From the NCBI RefSeq assembly GCF_006094395.1, contig NZ_CP035291.1, positions 744,001 through 808,000 of the forward strand: 64,000 nt of DNA, read 5' to 3'. This stretch comes from Staphylococcus haemolyticus. Lineage in GTDB: Bacteria; Bacillota; Bacilli; Staphylococcales; Staphylococcaceae. Shown here one piece after another: positions 52,960-63,129 of the stretch. How positions within the stretch are numbered: position 1 is the stretch's first letter; each line of letters opens with the position of its first letter. The notes beneath the pieces are model-generated. The model made no database searches and had not been told where the DNA came from. It was given only the letters and a program-made list of their open reading frames with translations. Position numbers and translations under genes: made by a program.

Positions 52960-53958
52960 ATGAAAGGCTTTAAGTTTGCAGGTATAGTCGCATTATTATT
53001 TGCATTAGTTTTAGTTACTGCTTGTGGTAATGTTAGCAATAATGGATCAGGTGATTCAGGTAATAAATCGTCATCGAAAGATTCTATTAAAATTAAACAC
53101 GAATTAGGCACAACTAAAGTTCCTAAAGATGCTAAACGTGTCGTAGCGTTGGAATTTTCATTTGTAGATGCTTTAGCGGCACTAAATGTTAAACCTGTTG
53201 GGGTTGCTGATGACAACAAACCAAATCGTATTATTAAACCATTAAAAGAAAAAATTGGAGATTATAAATCTGTTGGTGCTCGTAAACAACCCAACTTAGA
53301 AGAAATCAGTAAATTAAAACCAGATTTAATTATTGCAGATAGTAACAGACACAAAGGTATTTACAAAGAATTAAGTAAAATTGCTCCAACAATTGAATTA
53401 AAAAGTTTTGATGGAGATTATAATGATAATATAGATGCTTTTAAAACAATTGCCAAAGCTTTAAATAAAGAAGATGAAGGTAAGAAACGTTTAGACGAGC
53501 ATAAAGAGAAGATTGCAAAATATAAAGATGAAATTCAATTTGATAAAAATGAAAAGGTATTACCAGCTGTAGCGTCTAAATCTGGCTTATTAGCACATCC
53601 AAGTGAATCTTATGTAGGTCAATTCTTAAGTCAACTTGGCTTTAAAGAAGCATTAAATAAAGATGTCACTAAAGGGTTAAGCAAATATTTACAAGGACCT
53701 TATTTACAACTTAATGCAGAAACATTAAAAGACGTAAATCCTGAACGTATGTTTATAATGACTGATGGCGCAAGTCCTAAAGAACCATCATATCAAGAAA
53801 TGAAAAAAGACCCGGTTTGGGACACATTAGATGCGGTTAAACATAATCGTGTAAGTATCGTTAGTCGTGATACTTGGGCAAGAGCTCGAGGTTTAATATC
53901 TTCTGAAGAAATGGCTAAAGAACTTGTAGAAATTTCTAAAAAAGATAAAGAAAAGTAA
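52960..53958 (+). CDS. htsA: Staphyloferrin A-binding lipoprotein HtsA
   Basis: 332 residues from ATG 52960, eight bases after GAGGAG; the GTG at 52951 overlaps that site. Signal peptide with lipobox LVTAC, modified cysteine 22. Class III solute-binding protein with [20 protein letters not shown] and a C-terminal [17 protein letters not shown]. The arginine-rich pocket holds ferric staphyloferrin A in S. aureus. Also reported as a haem-uptake system, hence the name. Confidence 0.93.
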   Translation: MKGFKFAGIVALLFALVLVTACGNVSNNGSGDSGNKSSSKDSIKIKHELGTTKVPKDAKRVVALEFSFVDALAALNVKPVGVADDNKPNRIIKPLKEKIGDYKSVGARKQPNLEEISKLKPDLIIADSNRHKGIYKELSKIAPTIELKSFDGDYNDNIDAFKTIAKALNKEDEGKKRLDEHKEKIAKYKDEIQFDKNEKVLPAVASKSGLLAHPSESYVGQFLSQLGFKEALNKDVTKGLSKYLQGPYLQLNAETLKDVNPERMFIMTDGASPKEPSYQEMKKDPVWDTLDAVKHNRVSIVSRDTWARARGLISSEEMAKELVEISKKDKEK

Positions 53959-53970
53959 GGTGGCAATAAA

Positions 53971-55002
53971 ATGACTATTAGATCTACTGATAGTCAATCT
54001 GCTTTAGACAAAGCAAATAAGAGGCGCACTACACTCACATTTATTGTGAGTGGGTGCTTTCTTTTTATTTTTGCATATTTTAATTTAGCGATTGGCTCGT
54101 CTGAAATTCATGCTAAACATATTTTTGAATACTTTTTTACATCTATAAATAATAAACAAACATTTCTTATTCATAATGTAAGAATGCCAAGAATGATTGG
54201 TGGGTTATTGATTGGCGGTGCGCTAGCCTTAGCTGGCCTCTTAATGCAAGCGATTACTAGGAATCCATTAGCATCTCCACAAATATTTGGTGTTAATTCA
54301 GGTGCATCATTTGTAATAGTATTAGTGACGATATTAATACCTTCACTAGGTAACTATGCAACATATCTGGCATTTTTAGGGGCATTTATTGGAGGATTAA
54401 CTGTCTATGTATTATCCGGATCTACGAAAAAAATAACACCAATTAAATTGGCCCTTGCAGGAATGGCAATTCATTTATTTTTCAGTAGTTTAACGCAAGG
54501 TATCATCATTTTAAATGAAGATTCTAATACTACCGTTATGTTCTGGTTAGTAGGTTCATTAAATGGATTGAAATGGACTGCAGTCTTGTCAGTTATGCCT
54601 TTGCTCATATTAGCGCTTATCATAACGATGTTATTAGGCCGTCAATTAACCATAATGGAATTAGGAGACGATATAGCGAAAGGATTAGGCCAGAAGACTC
54701 AGCTTATCAGAATTATAGTTGGCCTACTTGTCATCGTACTAGCAGGTGCATCTGTTTCAATAGTTGGACCGATTGGATTCATTGGTTTAATCGTCCCTCA
54801 TATAGTTAAACGTTATATAAGTAAAGATTACTTCTTAATGGTGCCTTTAACTTTTTTGATAGGTGCCGATTTATTATTACTATCAGATATGTTAAGTAGA
54901 CTTATTACATTTCCTTACGAATCTCCAGTTGGTATTGTCACTTCATTTGTTGGGGCAATTTACTTCCTATTAATAACTTTAAAAGGGGTGAAACGAATAT
55001 GA
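53971..55002 (+). CDS. htsB: Staphyloferrin A ABC permease HtsB
   Basis: 343 residues, FecCD family with about ten membrane segments. GALALAGLLMQAITRNPLAS and ASVSIVGPIGFIGLIVPHI are the family marks, the latter being the ATPase contact loop. Twelve bases after htsA and overlapping htsC by four. Confidence 0.93.
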   Translation: MTIRSTDSQSALDKANKRRTTLTFIVSGCFLFIFAYFNLAIGSSEIHAKHIFEYFFTSINNKQTFLIHNVRMPRMIGGLLIGGALALAGLLMQAITRNPLASPQIFGVNSGASFVIVLVTILIPSLGNYATYLAFLGAFIGGLTVYVLSGSTKKITPIKLALAGMAIHLFFSSLTQGIIILNEDSNTTVMFWLVGSLNGLKWTAVLSVMPLLILALIITMLLGRQLTIMELGDDIAKGLGQKTQLIRIIVGLLVIVLAGASVSIVGPIGFIGLIVPHIVKRYISKDYFLMVPLTFLIGADLLLLSDMLSRLITFPYESPVGIVTSFVGAIYFLLITLKGVKRI

Positions 55003-55964
55003 CAAAACGACAATTATCTATTCGTTACACTGTTGTAATCATCTGCTTAATTGTAAGCATATTTATAAGTTTATGTGTTGGTTCAACAATGTACAGTCCT
55101 TTGAAAGCAATTCACGGAATTCTAAAATTTGATGATTTCATATTAAACGAGTACCGAATTCCGAGAACGTTACTAGGTTTAGTTGTGGGAAGTAGTTTGG
55201 CCATTTCTGGCGCGGTGATTCAAGGGGTAGTTAGAAATCCACTAGCATCTCCAGATGTTATAGGTATAACTAAAGGCGCTAGTTTGGCAGCTATTATAGT
55301 AATTATGCTATTTCCTTCAGCGCCGCTATTAGTACTACCCATTGGTTCGTTCATAGGTGCATTATTTATTAGTTTGATTTTGTCATTTTTAATTTCTAAA
55401 TATAATATTAAAGGCTCAACTTTAGCTTTAATTGGGTTAGCTATCGGTGCTATATGTACCGCTGTAGTTCAATTTTTACTTATTAGAAACCCTATGGATG
55501 CAAATAATGCGTTAGTTTGGTTAACAGGGAGTTTATATGGTCATACTATTGAAAATTTCTATTCAGTCATACCCTGGTTTGTTATAACCTTACCACTCGT
55601 ATTATGTTTAAGTTATCAATTAGATATTTTAAATTTAGGAGAACATATTGCTACGGCGCTTGGTGCAAGAGTACAAAGACTCAAAATGATCTTACTTATT
55701 TTGTCGGTTATGCTGGCTGGTGCCTCCATTTCAGTAGTAGGCGGTATAAGTTTTCTAGGCCTAATTGCACCACATATCGCTAGATCTATTGTAGGTCTAC
55801 GTTACTTCCATGTTGTAATTATGTCTGGTTGTATAGGTTCAATTTTAATCTTGTTCAGTGATGGGTTAGCGAGAGGAATTCATCCACCATTAGATATACC
55901 TGTGGGTGTAATAATTGCTATCATTGGGGTACCATATTTCTTATTTTTATTAAGACGAATTTAA
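54999..55964 (+). CDS. htsC: Staphyloferrin A ABC permease HtsC
   Basis: 321 residues, FecCD family; SLAISGAVIQGVVRNPLASP and SISVVGGISFLGLIAPHIAR. Pairs with HtsB. No ATPase gene follows; in S. aureus the FhuC ATPase from another locus powers this importer. Confidence 0.93.
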   Translation: MTKRQLSIRYTVVIICLIVSIFISLCVGSTMYSPLKAIHGILKFDDFILNEYRIPRTLLGLVVGSSLAISGAVIQGVVRNPLASPDVIGITKGASLAAIIVIMLFPSAPLLVLPIGSFIGALFISLILSFLISKYNIKGSTLALIGLAIGAICTAVVQFLLIRNPMDANNALVWLTGSLYGHTIENFYSVIPWFVITLPLVLCLSYQLDILNLGEHIATALGARVQRLKMILLILSVMLAGASISVVGGISFLGLIAPHIARSIVGLRYFHVVIMSGCIGSILILFSDGLARGIHPPLDIPVGVIIAIIGVPYFLFLLRRI

Positions 55965-55972
55965 TGAAATTC

Positions 55973-56016
55973 AAGAGCTAATTATTCTCATATTTATGAT
56001 GAAAATTAGCTCTTTT
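55973..56016 (+). terminator. Terminator of the hts operon
   Basis: AAGAGCTAATT / AATTAGCTCTT with a 20-base loop, then TTT. Confidence 0.8.
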
Positions 56017-56176
56017 TATATTGCATATCAATTAAAAATGATATATAGTATTTAACATGATATTTATAAAAATGCATATATTCTTATATTTATATAAAAG
56101 TTCGCAGTTTTACTTAATATATTTACATAATCAATGAATATAAAAGCATCAATAATGAGAAAGAAAGAGGTTATTA

Positions 56177-57550
56177 GTGGTGGAAGGTTACTCAAAGCAA
56201 CAGATTGCCAAAGGTAGAGCGAAATTCATAACTATGTCTATTATTGGAATTATACTTTTCTTAATTCCAGTACCAGTTACACAAGATGGTGAGAAACAAA
56301 CTACATTACCTGTAGCCTTTTTAGCAAATTGGCTAAAAGGTCTACTAGGTGATGCAATGCCAATTATTATAATTTTTATTATTACATTGTCTGCAATATT
56401 AACAGTACTTTATTCGACAATTTTTAAAAGTAAAGTTAAACCAGGCGGATTATTAGATAGTGCATTTAAAGTTGGTCCAGTATGGATGACATTAAGAATA
56501 TTAGCCGTCGTCTTTGTATGGATGACCTATTTTAAACTTGGTTCAAAGGTTATTTATTCAGAGGATACTGGTGGTTTAGTGTTTTATGATCTTTTACCTA
56601 CATTGGTTGCAGTATTTTTATTTGCTGCACTATTCTTACCTTTTTTAATGGAATATGGTTTATTAGAATTTTTAGGCCCCTTATTTAGACCAATTATGAG
56701 ACCATTATTCACATTGCCAGGACGCTCTACAGTAGATAATTTAGCTTCGTTTATTGGTGATGGAACTGTAGGTGTCCTAATAACAAGTCGTCAGTATGAA
56801 AGAGGCATATACTCTAGAAGGGAATCCATAGTGATTTCTACTACGTTTAGTGTCGTTTCTATTACTTTTGCTATAGTTATTGCAGAAACTGTTGGATTAC
56901 AACATAAATTTTTTGCATTTTATTTAACTGTAATTATTTCATGTTTTGTTGCTGCAATGATCATGCCACGTATTTGGCCATTAAACAAAATACCTGATGA
57001 ATTTACTAAAGAAGTTTCTGAGAATACTAGATTAGAAAAACTACCTGAAGGTAAAACGGCACTAGGATATGGTTTTGAAGAGGCAACTATTGTTGGATTG
57101 AAAGCACCAGGGTTTAAAGAGTTTTGGAAATCCGGCTTAAAAACTGTAATAGATATGTGGTTTGTTATCCTTCCAGTCGTTATGAGCATCGGAACGCTTG
57201 CGACTATGATAGCTAATTATACGCCAGTATTTTCAATTATTGGTCAACCTTTTATTCCAATTCTTGAACTATTGCAAATACCAGAAGCGGCTAAAGCCTC
57301 TGAAACATTATTGATTGGTTTTGCAGATATGTTCTTACCATCTATATTAATTGCTGATGCGCACAGTGAGATTACAAGATTTGTAATTGGTGCATTAAGT
57401 ATTTCTCAATTAATATATTTATCAGAAGTTGGTGGTGTAATATTAGGTTCTAAAATACCAGTAAGTTTAGGTAAATTATTTATGATTTTCCTAATTAGAA
57501 CTGCAATCACTTTACCAATTATAGCGTTAATGGCTCATTTATTATTATAA
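56177..57550 (+). CDS. YjiH-family membrane protein (nucleoside recognition GATE domain)
   Basis: 457 residues, GTG start. About ten hydrophobic segments. Two GATE-like regions: one around LPGRSTVDNLASFIGDGTVG with LITSRQYERG, and a C-terminal one with GFADMFLPSILIADAHSEIT. GATE proteins are linked to transport and spore or nucleoside functions; the substrate of YjiH is unknown. Preceded by 160 bases of AT-rich DNA without a clear promoter. Confidence 0.75.
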   Translation: MVEGYSKQQIAKGRAKFITMSIIGIILFLIPVPVTQDGEKQTTLPVAFLANWLKGLLGDAMPIIIIFIITLSAILTVLYSTIFKSKVKPGGLLDSAFKVGPVWMTLRILAVVFVWMTYFKLGSKVIYSEDTGGLVFYDLLPTLVAVFLFAALFLPFLMEYGLLEFLGPLFRPIMRPLFTLPGRSTVDNLASFIGDGTVGVLITSRQYERGIYSRRESIVISTTFSVVSITFAIVIAETVGLQHKFFAFYLTVIISCFVAAMIMPRIWPLNKIPDEFTKEVSENTRLEKLPEGKTALGYGFEEATIVGLKAPGFKEFWKSGLKTVIDMWFVILPVVMSIGTLATMIANYTPVFSIIGQPFIPILELLQIPEAAKASETLLIGFADMFLPSILIADAHSEITRFVIGALSISQLIYLSEVGGVILGSKIPVSLGKLFMIFLIRTAITLPIIALMAHLLL

Positions 57551-57559
57551 AATAGTAAA

Positions 57560-57628
57560 GGCAATGAAGTCAGAGGTTAGAAATGTTGAAATAAACAATT
57601 CCTATCTATACTTCATTGCCGTTTTTTT
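57560..57628 (+). terminator. Terminator after the YjiH gene
   Basis: GGCAATGAAGT / ACTTCATTGCC, followed by GTTTTTTT. The 40-base loop is long. Confidence 0.7.
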
Positions 57629-57941
57629 AATTTAATGTAGATAACACCGTAGCTTTAACAATTTCACTGCTAATCACCGGTGAAGATTCAGACGATGTTT
57701 TGTCTCTGTTTTGATGTGCTTCTTTAAATGCATCGCTTTTAGTCCAAGCTTCAAAGTCTTTTTCAGTCTCCCACCATGTATTTACGTACATGTCTTCATT
57801 TTCATGATCTCGTGTCACTTTCCAAACTTCAATTTTATGAAAACCTTGCAATGCTTCAATTTTTCCACCTTTAGTGAATCTTGGCGCCATTTTTTCTGCA
57901 AAACCTTTTTTTACGGTAATTCTATTTGTAACAACAAACAT
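57627..57941 (-). CDS. IsdG-like haem-degrading monooxygenase
   Basis: 104 residues, ferredoxin-like ABM fold. The three residues needed in IsdG/IsdI (Asn, Trp, His) appear at matching places: N6 (VVTNRITV), W66 (DFEAWTKSD) and H76 (FKEAHQN). The C-terminus ESSPVISSEIV also parallels IsdG. It would open haem with release of iron and staphylobilin-type products. I see no Fur box upstream. Ribosome site AAGGAGGTT is strong. Other ABM-fold monooxygenases cannot be ruled out. Confidence 0.75.
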   Translation of the reverse strand: MFVVTNRITVKKGFAEKMAPRFTKGGKIEALQGFHKIEVWKVTRDHENEDMYVNTWWETEKDFEAWTKSDAFKEAHQNRDKTSSESSPVISSEIVKATVLSTLN

Positions 57942-58022
57942 AATTTTAACCTCCTTATCTAAGTGTAGTTTAATTAATATTGAGAAAAATACAAAGTAAT
58001 ACAGTATTTATTAATTTAGATT

Positions 58023-58062
58023 AAAAAACTGTCAACTACATAGCGGAAGTTGACAGTTTTTT
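58023..58062 (-). terminator. Terminator after the SunI-like gene
   Basis: AAAAAACTGTCAACT pairs with AGTTGACAGTTTTTT around ten bases; T-runs on both sides. Confidence 0.85.
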
Positions 58063-58096
58063 ATATAACTTTGCGAATGAAAAATGTATATTGGTA

Positions 58097-58357
58097 TTAC
58101 TTAGTTAATTCATTATAAACCTTTTGGTCGTTGTGCGTATAAATAATGTATTCATGATCATCTGTATCAATAATCACTCTATTAGTTTTACCAAAAGTAG
58201 AACCAATACGTGAAATATTTTTAGAATCTAAATCTGGAACGGCATGAATTTCTTGGTCTTGTGAAATATTTTTAATTTCACTAGTAGGGATTTTGATATC
58301 AGCTACTCTCCATTGAATTCTAACTTCATTATTATCTTTCTTAACAGTCATTGCCAT
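58097..58357 (-). CDS. SunI/YnzG-like PH-fold protein
   Basis: 86 residues from ATG 58357, with AAAGGA about eleven bases upstream; a longer GTG frame from 58369 is too close to that site. [20 protein letters not shown] and [19 protein letters not shown] match the bacterial PH-like SunI family. SunI itself gives immunity to sublancin in B. subtilis; relatives occur without a bacteriocin. No peptide gene is next to it, so the function is open. No membrane segment is seen, unlike SunI. Confidence 0.6.
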
Positions 58358-58533
58358 TAAAGAACACATCCTTTATGTTATTTATGTCTATATCATATAT
58401 CAGTGTGTAATCGTTTTCAAGTATTAATGATATACTTTTTAAATTTTGTGATACACTATTTAACTAACACCGAAAATATGTTCGTATTTCAGTGTGGTTT
58501 ATGTTAAAATGTTCTCTATAAAGGAGAAGGTTT

Positions 58534-59052
58534 ATGACAGGCAAAACTCACGTATCTGCTGGATTACTAGTAGGTGCATTAACAACCGAACACTTTCAAA
58601 CAGATTTGTTCTCAACTGTTACAGTAATATGTTTATCTGTAGTTTCAAGTTTATTACCAGACATTTGTCACACTGGAAGTAAAATTGGTAGAAAATTAAA
58701 ATTGCTTAGTTTAATTATTAGACTGTTATTCGGTCATAGGACATTTACTCACTCATTATTATTTATAGGTATCATTGTATTTCTCCTTAATTTGATTCAA
58801 ACTCCTACTTACTATTTGGTTTCTATTATCGGTGGTATGGCCTCTCATGTTATACTAGATATGTTAACGCCAAGGGGAGTAAAGTTACTTTATCCGATTC
58901 CTCTTACTATTAAGTTCCCGTTTACCTTTAAAACTGGTGGCTTAGTCGATGTATCACTGGCTACTGCATTAAGTATTGGCGCATTATACATATTATTTCA
59001 AACTTCTATTAGTCATTTATTAAAATATATAAGTCAGTCCATTTTAGGGTAA
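58534..59052 (+). CDS. YdjM-like membrane-bound metal-dependent hydrolase
   Basis: 172 residues with about four membrane segments. The conserved metal-site motifs are present: GKTHVSAGLL near the start, SLLPDICH, GHRTFTHSLL and SHVILDMLTPRGVKLLYP. YdjM relatives are linked to LexA control and phospholipid metabolism. Start after AAAGGAGAAGG. Confidence 0.75.
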   Translation: MTGKTHVSAGLLVGALTTEHFQTDLFSTVTVICLSVVSSLLPDICHTGSKIGRKLKLLSLIIRLLFGHRTFTHSLLFIGIIVFLLNLIQTPTYYLVSIIGGMASHVILDMLTPRGVKLLYPIPLTIKFPFTFKTGGLVDVSLATALSIGALYILFQTSISHLLKYISQSILG

Positions 59053-59107
59053 CTACCAAATAATGAGTGTATGAATACATATTGAATTAATCACAAGGAG
59101 AGTTAAA

Positions 59108-60295
59108 ATGTTAGATCAAAATCAATTAAAGAAATATAATCAAGAACATTTGAGTGAATATGAAAAGTTAATGAGCAGTAATGAAAAAGAAAAATTAGAA
59201 TCGAAAGTGAATGAATTAGATTTAGAAAGTATTCAACAATTATTTCAAGATTTATATGTTAATCGTCAATCAATTTCTGATGTGTCATCTGTTTCAGAAG
59301 TAAAATATCAACGCAAGACTGAATTGACTGATCAAGAAGGTGCAAAATATGAACAAAAAGGCATAGAAGCAATACGAAACGGTGAATTTGCAGTTTTATT
59401 AATGGCTGGTGGTCAAGGGACGCGTTTAGGTTATAAAGGGCCAAAAGGTTCATTTGAAATTAAAGGAGTTAGTTTGTTTGAATTACAAGCACGACAATTA
59501 CTTAAACTTAAAAAGGAAACTGGTCATTTAATCAATTGGTATATCATGACTAGTGATATCAATCATGAAGAAACGTTATCGTACTTTGAACAACATGATT
59601 ATTTTGGTTATAACCCTGATAATGTACATTTCTTTAAACAAGAAAACATGGTCGCATTATGTGAAACTGGGCAATTGGTACTTAATGAACAAGGTTATAT
59701 AATGGAGACGCCAAATGGAAATGGTGGTGTATTTAAATCATTAGAAAAAAATGGTTACTTAGATAAAATGGCATCTGATGGTGTGAAATTTATTTTCTTA
59801 AATAACATTGATAACGTATTAGTTAAAGTATTAGATCCATTATTTGCTGGGTTTACAGTGGTAAATGATTGCGACGTAACTTCTAAATCAATTCAACCTA
59901 AAGATGGTGAAAGTGTCGGACGATTAGTAAATCAAAATAGTAAGGACACAGTTCTTGAGTATTCTGAATTGGATGAAGCGGTCGCTAATACGTTTGATAA
60001 TGCAAATATTGGAATTCATGCCTTTAAAATTGCATTTATTAAACAAGCAGTAAATAATGATTTACCATATCACTTAGCAGTGAAAAAATTAAAGCAATTA
60101 GATGAAGATTTTGGAGTTGTTGAAAAACCAACATTAAAATTTGAATTGTTTTACTTTGATATTTTTAGATATGCAACAAGTTTTGTAACGTTGCAAGTTA
60201 ATAGAGAAGATGAATTTTCTCCACTTAAAAATAAAGAAGGTAAAGATAGTGTTGAAACTGCTACATCAGATTTAGAACGTTTGAATTTAATTTAA
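59108..60295 (+). CDS. UDP-sugar pyrophosphorylase (UDPGP family, probably UDP-GlcNAc)
   Basis: 395 residues. UTP-binding motif [17 protein letters not shown], then [14 protein letters not shown] and [17 protein letters not shown], signatures of the eukaryotic-type UAP/UGP family. A few Firmicutes carry such a protein beside GlmU. The substrate (GlcNAc-1-P, GalNAc-1-P or glucose-1-P) cannot be fixed. 16 bases upstream of the hemolysin-III gene, so co-transcribed. Confidence 0.8.
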   Translation: MLDQNQLKKYNQEHLSEYEKLMSSNEKEKLESKVNELDLESIQQLFQDLYVNRQSISDVSSVSEVKYQRKTELTDQEGAKYEQKGIEAIRNGEFAVLLMAGGQGTRLGYKGPKGSFEIKGVSLFELQARQLLKLKKETGHLINWYIMTSDINHEETLSYFEQHDYFGYNPDNVHFFKQENMVALCETGQLVLNEQGYIMETPNGNGGVFKSLEKNGYLDKMASDGVKFIFLNNIDNVLVKVLDPLFAGFTVVNDCDVTSKSIQPKDGESVGRLVNQNSKDTVLEYSELDEAVANTFDNANIGIHAFKIAFIKQAVNNDLPYHLAVKKLKQLDEDFGVVEKPTLKFELFYFDIFRYATSFVTLQVNREDEFSPLKNKEGKDSVETATSDLERLNLI

Positions 60296-60311
60296 AAGGT
60301 GGTGGGGCCAG

Positions 60312-60995
60312 ATGTCTAACTCAACTAAGAATGCAAAAGGTACTGTTGTCGAATCATTTAAAGACATCATTCCTCTATCTTTCGGTGAAGAAATTGGTAA
60401 CTCAGTTTCACATGGTGTAGCTGCTTTACTTACACTTTTTTTACTACCATATGCTGCAGTTCATAGTTATATAGCACATGGAACGTTAAGCTCAGTTAGT
60501 ATTTCTATATTTGTAATTAGTATTTTTATGATGTTTATCTCTTCAACTATATATCATGCAATGAAAAATAATACTGCTCACAAATATATTTTAAGAATTA
60601 TTGATCATAGTATGATTTATGTTGCTATTTCAGGAACTTATACGCCAGTTTTATTAACTGTCGTAGGAGGATGGATTGGTTGGTTTGTATTCATATTACT
60701 TTGGGGTACTACAATTTGGGGAATTTTGTATAAGTCCATTTCTGTTAATGTGAATCCTAAATTAAGTTTGATTGTCTATTTGGTAATGGGATGGGTTGGT
60801 ATTATTTTTCTACCTATTATCATTATGCGTACATCTTGGTTATTTATCTTATTCATTGTACTAGGAGGCTTATCTTACACTATTGGTGCTTGGTTTTATG
60901 CCCAAAAAAACCGTCCATACTTTCATATGATTTGGCATATTTTTATCGTAATCGCTTCAATGTTTCATTTAATAGCAATACTTTATTTTATTTAG
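60312..60995 (+). CDS. hlyIII: Hemolysin III family protein (PAQR)
   Basis: 227 residues with seven membrane segments. Conserved zinc-site motifs ISSTIYHAMKN, RIIDHSMIYVAISGTYTP and C-terminal HMIWHIFIVIASMFHL. The family is homologous to ceramidase-like adiponectin receptors; the hemolytic role is weakly supported. AAAGGTGGTGGG before the ATG. Confidence 0.88.
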   Translation: MSNSTKNAKGTVVESFKDIIPLSFGEEIGNSVSHGVAALLTLFLLPYAAVHSYIAHGTLSSVSISIFVISIFMMFISSTIYHAMKNNTAHKYILRIIDHSMIYVAISGTYTPVLLTVVGGWIGWFVFILLWGTTIWGILYKSISVNVNPKLSLIVYLVMGWVGIIFLPIIIMRTSWLFILFIVLGGLSYTIGAWFYAQKNRPYFHMIWHIFIVIASMFHLIAILYFI

Positions 60996-61003
60996 AGAAT
61001 TTA

Positions 61004-61050
61004 AAATAGGGTTGATGATTTTATCGGTCATCAGTCTTATTTTTTTATTT
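61004..61050 (+). terminator. Terminator after hlyIII
   Basis: AATAGGGTTGATGA pairs with TCATCAGTCTTATT with G-U pairs, then a T-rich run. Confidence 0.6.
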
Positions 61051-61128
61051 AAGGTAATCATTCTATTGCATATAAAATAAAATGTTGATTATCCTATTAA
61101 AGAATCTGAAATTTATTTAGGAGGAATA

Positions 61129-62463
61129 ATGTTCATGAACTTTAAATCAATAGGTATCGTCGTAACTTTAGTTTTAACTATGTTTATGGCTGCAATAGAA
61201 AGCTCAATTATCTCATTAGCGATGCCCACTATAAGAACTGACTTAAACGCTGGTGCATCTATATCATTAGTATTTACTGTTTATTTCATAGCGCTAGTAG
61301 TTGCGAATCCTATTGTTGGTGAATTATTAACAAGATTTAAAATATTATATATTGCAATGATAGGCGTGTTTTTATTTGGTATTGGCAGTTTAATGTCAGG
61401 AATGAGTGACACATTTATAATGCTTATTATCTCTAGAATTGTTCAAGGATTGGGAGCAGGAGTTATGATGTCGCTGACTCAAATTGTTCCAAAATTAGCA
61501 TTTGAAATACCATTTAGATACAAAATTATGGGAATTGTAGGAAGTGTCTGGGGAATTTCAAGTATTATTGGACCATTATTAGGTGGGGCAATTTTAGAGT
61601 TTGCAACATGGCATTGGTTATTTTTTATAAATATTCCAATAGCAGTTATTGCAATTATACTTGCATTTATTACATTTCATTTTTCAGAAGAATCAGAAGT
61701 TAAATCTTCAAGCTTAGATGTTAAGGGGCTTTCTTTCTTTTACATATTTATAGGATTGTTTATGTTTGGTTTATTGAGTAAGTCTTCAATAGTATTAAAT
61801 ATTATTGCATTGATGCTAGCTTTCATTTTTATCTTTATTTTATTTAAATTTGAGAGCAAAATAAAGAATCCATTTATCCCAATTTCAGAGTTTAATCGTT
61901 CAGTTTCACTAGTATTTGTAACAGATTTATTAATAGCTATGTCTTTAATGGGATACAATTTATACATTCCAATCTACTTACAAGATCACTTACATCTTTC
62001 ACCACTTCAAAGTGGTTTGGTAATATTCCCACTGTCAGTAGCTTGGTTAGTTTTAAATTTTAACTTAGCAAAGGTAGAAGAGAACTTAACTCGAAAAGCA
62101 TTATATATTAGTGCTTTTACATTATTATTGATTAGCAGTATCATACTCATGTTTGGTCTTAAAGTACCATTATTAATAGCAGCAACAGTAATTCTTGCTG
62201 GGGTAAGTTTTGGATTTGTTTATACAAAGGACAGTGTCATCGTTCAAGAAGAAACAGATCCTAGACATATGAAGAAAATGATGTCTTTCTATGCATTAAC
62301 TAAAAATTTAGGTTCTTCAATAGGTTCAACTGTAATGGGATATTTCTATGCTATGTCAGTTGGAATCATGGATGGGCATTTTTACAATATATTATTTGCA
62401 GTTTCATTAGTCGCTATTCTTCTGATTATTATGTGGTCAACACTTTATAGACCTGAGGTATAG
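61129..62463 (+). CDS. sdrM: Multidrug efflux MFS transporter SdrM
   Basis: 444 residues, DHA2-type 14-segment drug exporter. SSIISLAMPTIRTDL opens helix 1, SRIVQGLGAGVMMSLTQIVP is the helix-4 region and SSIIGPLLGGAILEFATWHW is motif C, the antiporter motif. S. aureus SdrM exports norfloxacin, acriflavine and ethidium. Two ATGs (61129 and 61135) both follow GGAGG; I keep the first. Followed in S. aureus, as here, by sepA and lmrS. Confidence 0.85.
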   Translation: MFMNFKSIGIVVTLVLTMFMAAIESSIISLAMPTIRTDLNAGASISLVFTVYFIALVVANPIVGELLTRFKILYIAMIGVFLFGIGSLMSGMSDTFIMLIISRIVQGLGAGVMMSLTQIVPKLAFEIPFRYKIMGIVGSVWGISSIIGPLLGGAILEFATWHWLFFINIPIAVIAIILAFITFHFSEESEVKSSSLDVKGLSFFYIFIGLFMFGLLSKSSIVLNIIALMLAFIFIFILFKFESKIKNPFIPISEFNRSVSLVFVTDLLIAMSLMGYNLYIPIYLQDHLHLSPLQSGLVIFPLSVAWLVLNFNLAKVEENLTRKALYISAFTLLLISSIILMFGLKVPLLIAATVILAGVSFGFVYTKDSVIVQEETDPRHMKKMMSFYALTKNLGSSIGSTVMGYFYAMSVGIMDGHFYNILFAVSLVAILLIIMWSTLYRPEV

Positions 62464-62587
62464 AATGTGTAATCATTCAAACGAAATAAAGTTGAAGAAT
62501 AATAAAGTTTTAGACTAATGTACTTTAAATTTTATATCGTGAATTATTAATGATAAAATGAGCGTGTATATAAAGGAGGACAGAAAG

Positions 62588-63055
62588 ATGAAGTTTTTTA
62601 AAAATAATTATAAAAATATTTTATCAACTTTACTTGTCCTCACTATCTTTATCATTTCAGGTGCTATTTTTTTAATGTTTTTAGGATTTGGTTTATTTGG
62701 ATTAAGTCGAATCCTAATTTTTTTTAAGCTAGGTTATTTTACCTACAATAAAAATTTAGTAGATAATTTAGTTTATTATGGTAGCTATATTGTTTTTGGT
62801 TACTTCATTTTATTTGCCATTGAACATTTAATGGACTATTTTAGAAAACAATTGCCCAATAATCCATATTTTAATGGCAGTTTGTACCACTTGATTTCAT
62901 ACGTTGTTACTACGATACTCTTCTATTTTATTATTCACATACATTATGTTTATATTGAGATTGATTTTTGGGTTATTTCAGTCATCATAGGATTGTTATA
63001 TATATTTAAAATTATATTTTATCCAGATAGTGAGAACCTTAATAATAAGAAATAG
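62588..63055 (+). CDS. sepA: Multidrug efflux protein SepA
   Basis: 155 residues from ATG 62588 after AAAGGAGG; an upstream in-frame GTG at 62558 overlaps that site. Four membrane segments and a short charged tail; no known transporter superfamily motifs. S. aureus SepA (157 residues) affects biocide and dye resistance. Confidence 0.85.
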   Translation: MKFFKNNYKNILSTLLVLTIFIISGAIFLMFLGFGLFGLSRILIFFKLGYFTYNKNLVDNLVYYGSYIVFGYFILFAIEHLMDYFRKQLPNNPYFNGSLYHLISYVVTTILFYFIIHIHYVYIEIDFWVISVIIGLLYIFKIIFYPDSENLNNKK

Positions 63056-63129
63056 CAAGCATTTAGTTTGCTTGGCATACTAAATTTGGTTGAATAAAAA
63101 AATATGTATGAAATAAAAGGAGTTTTTAT

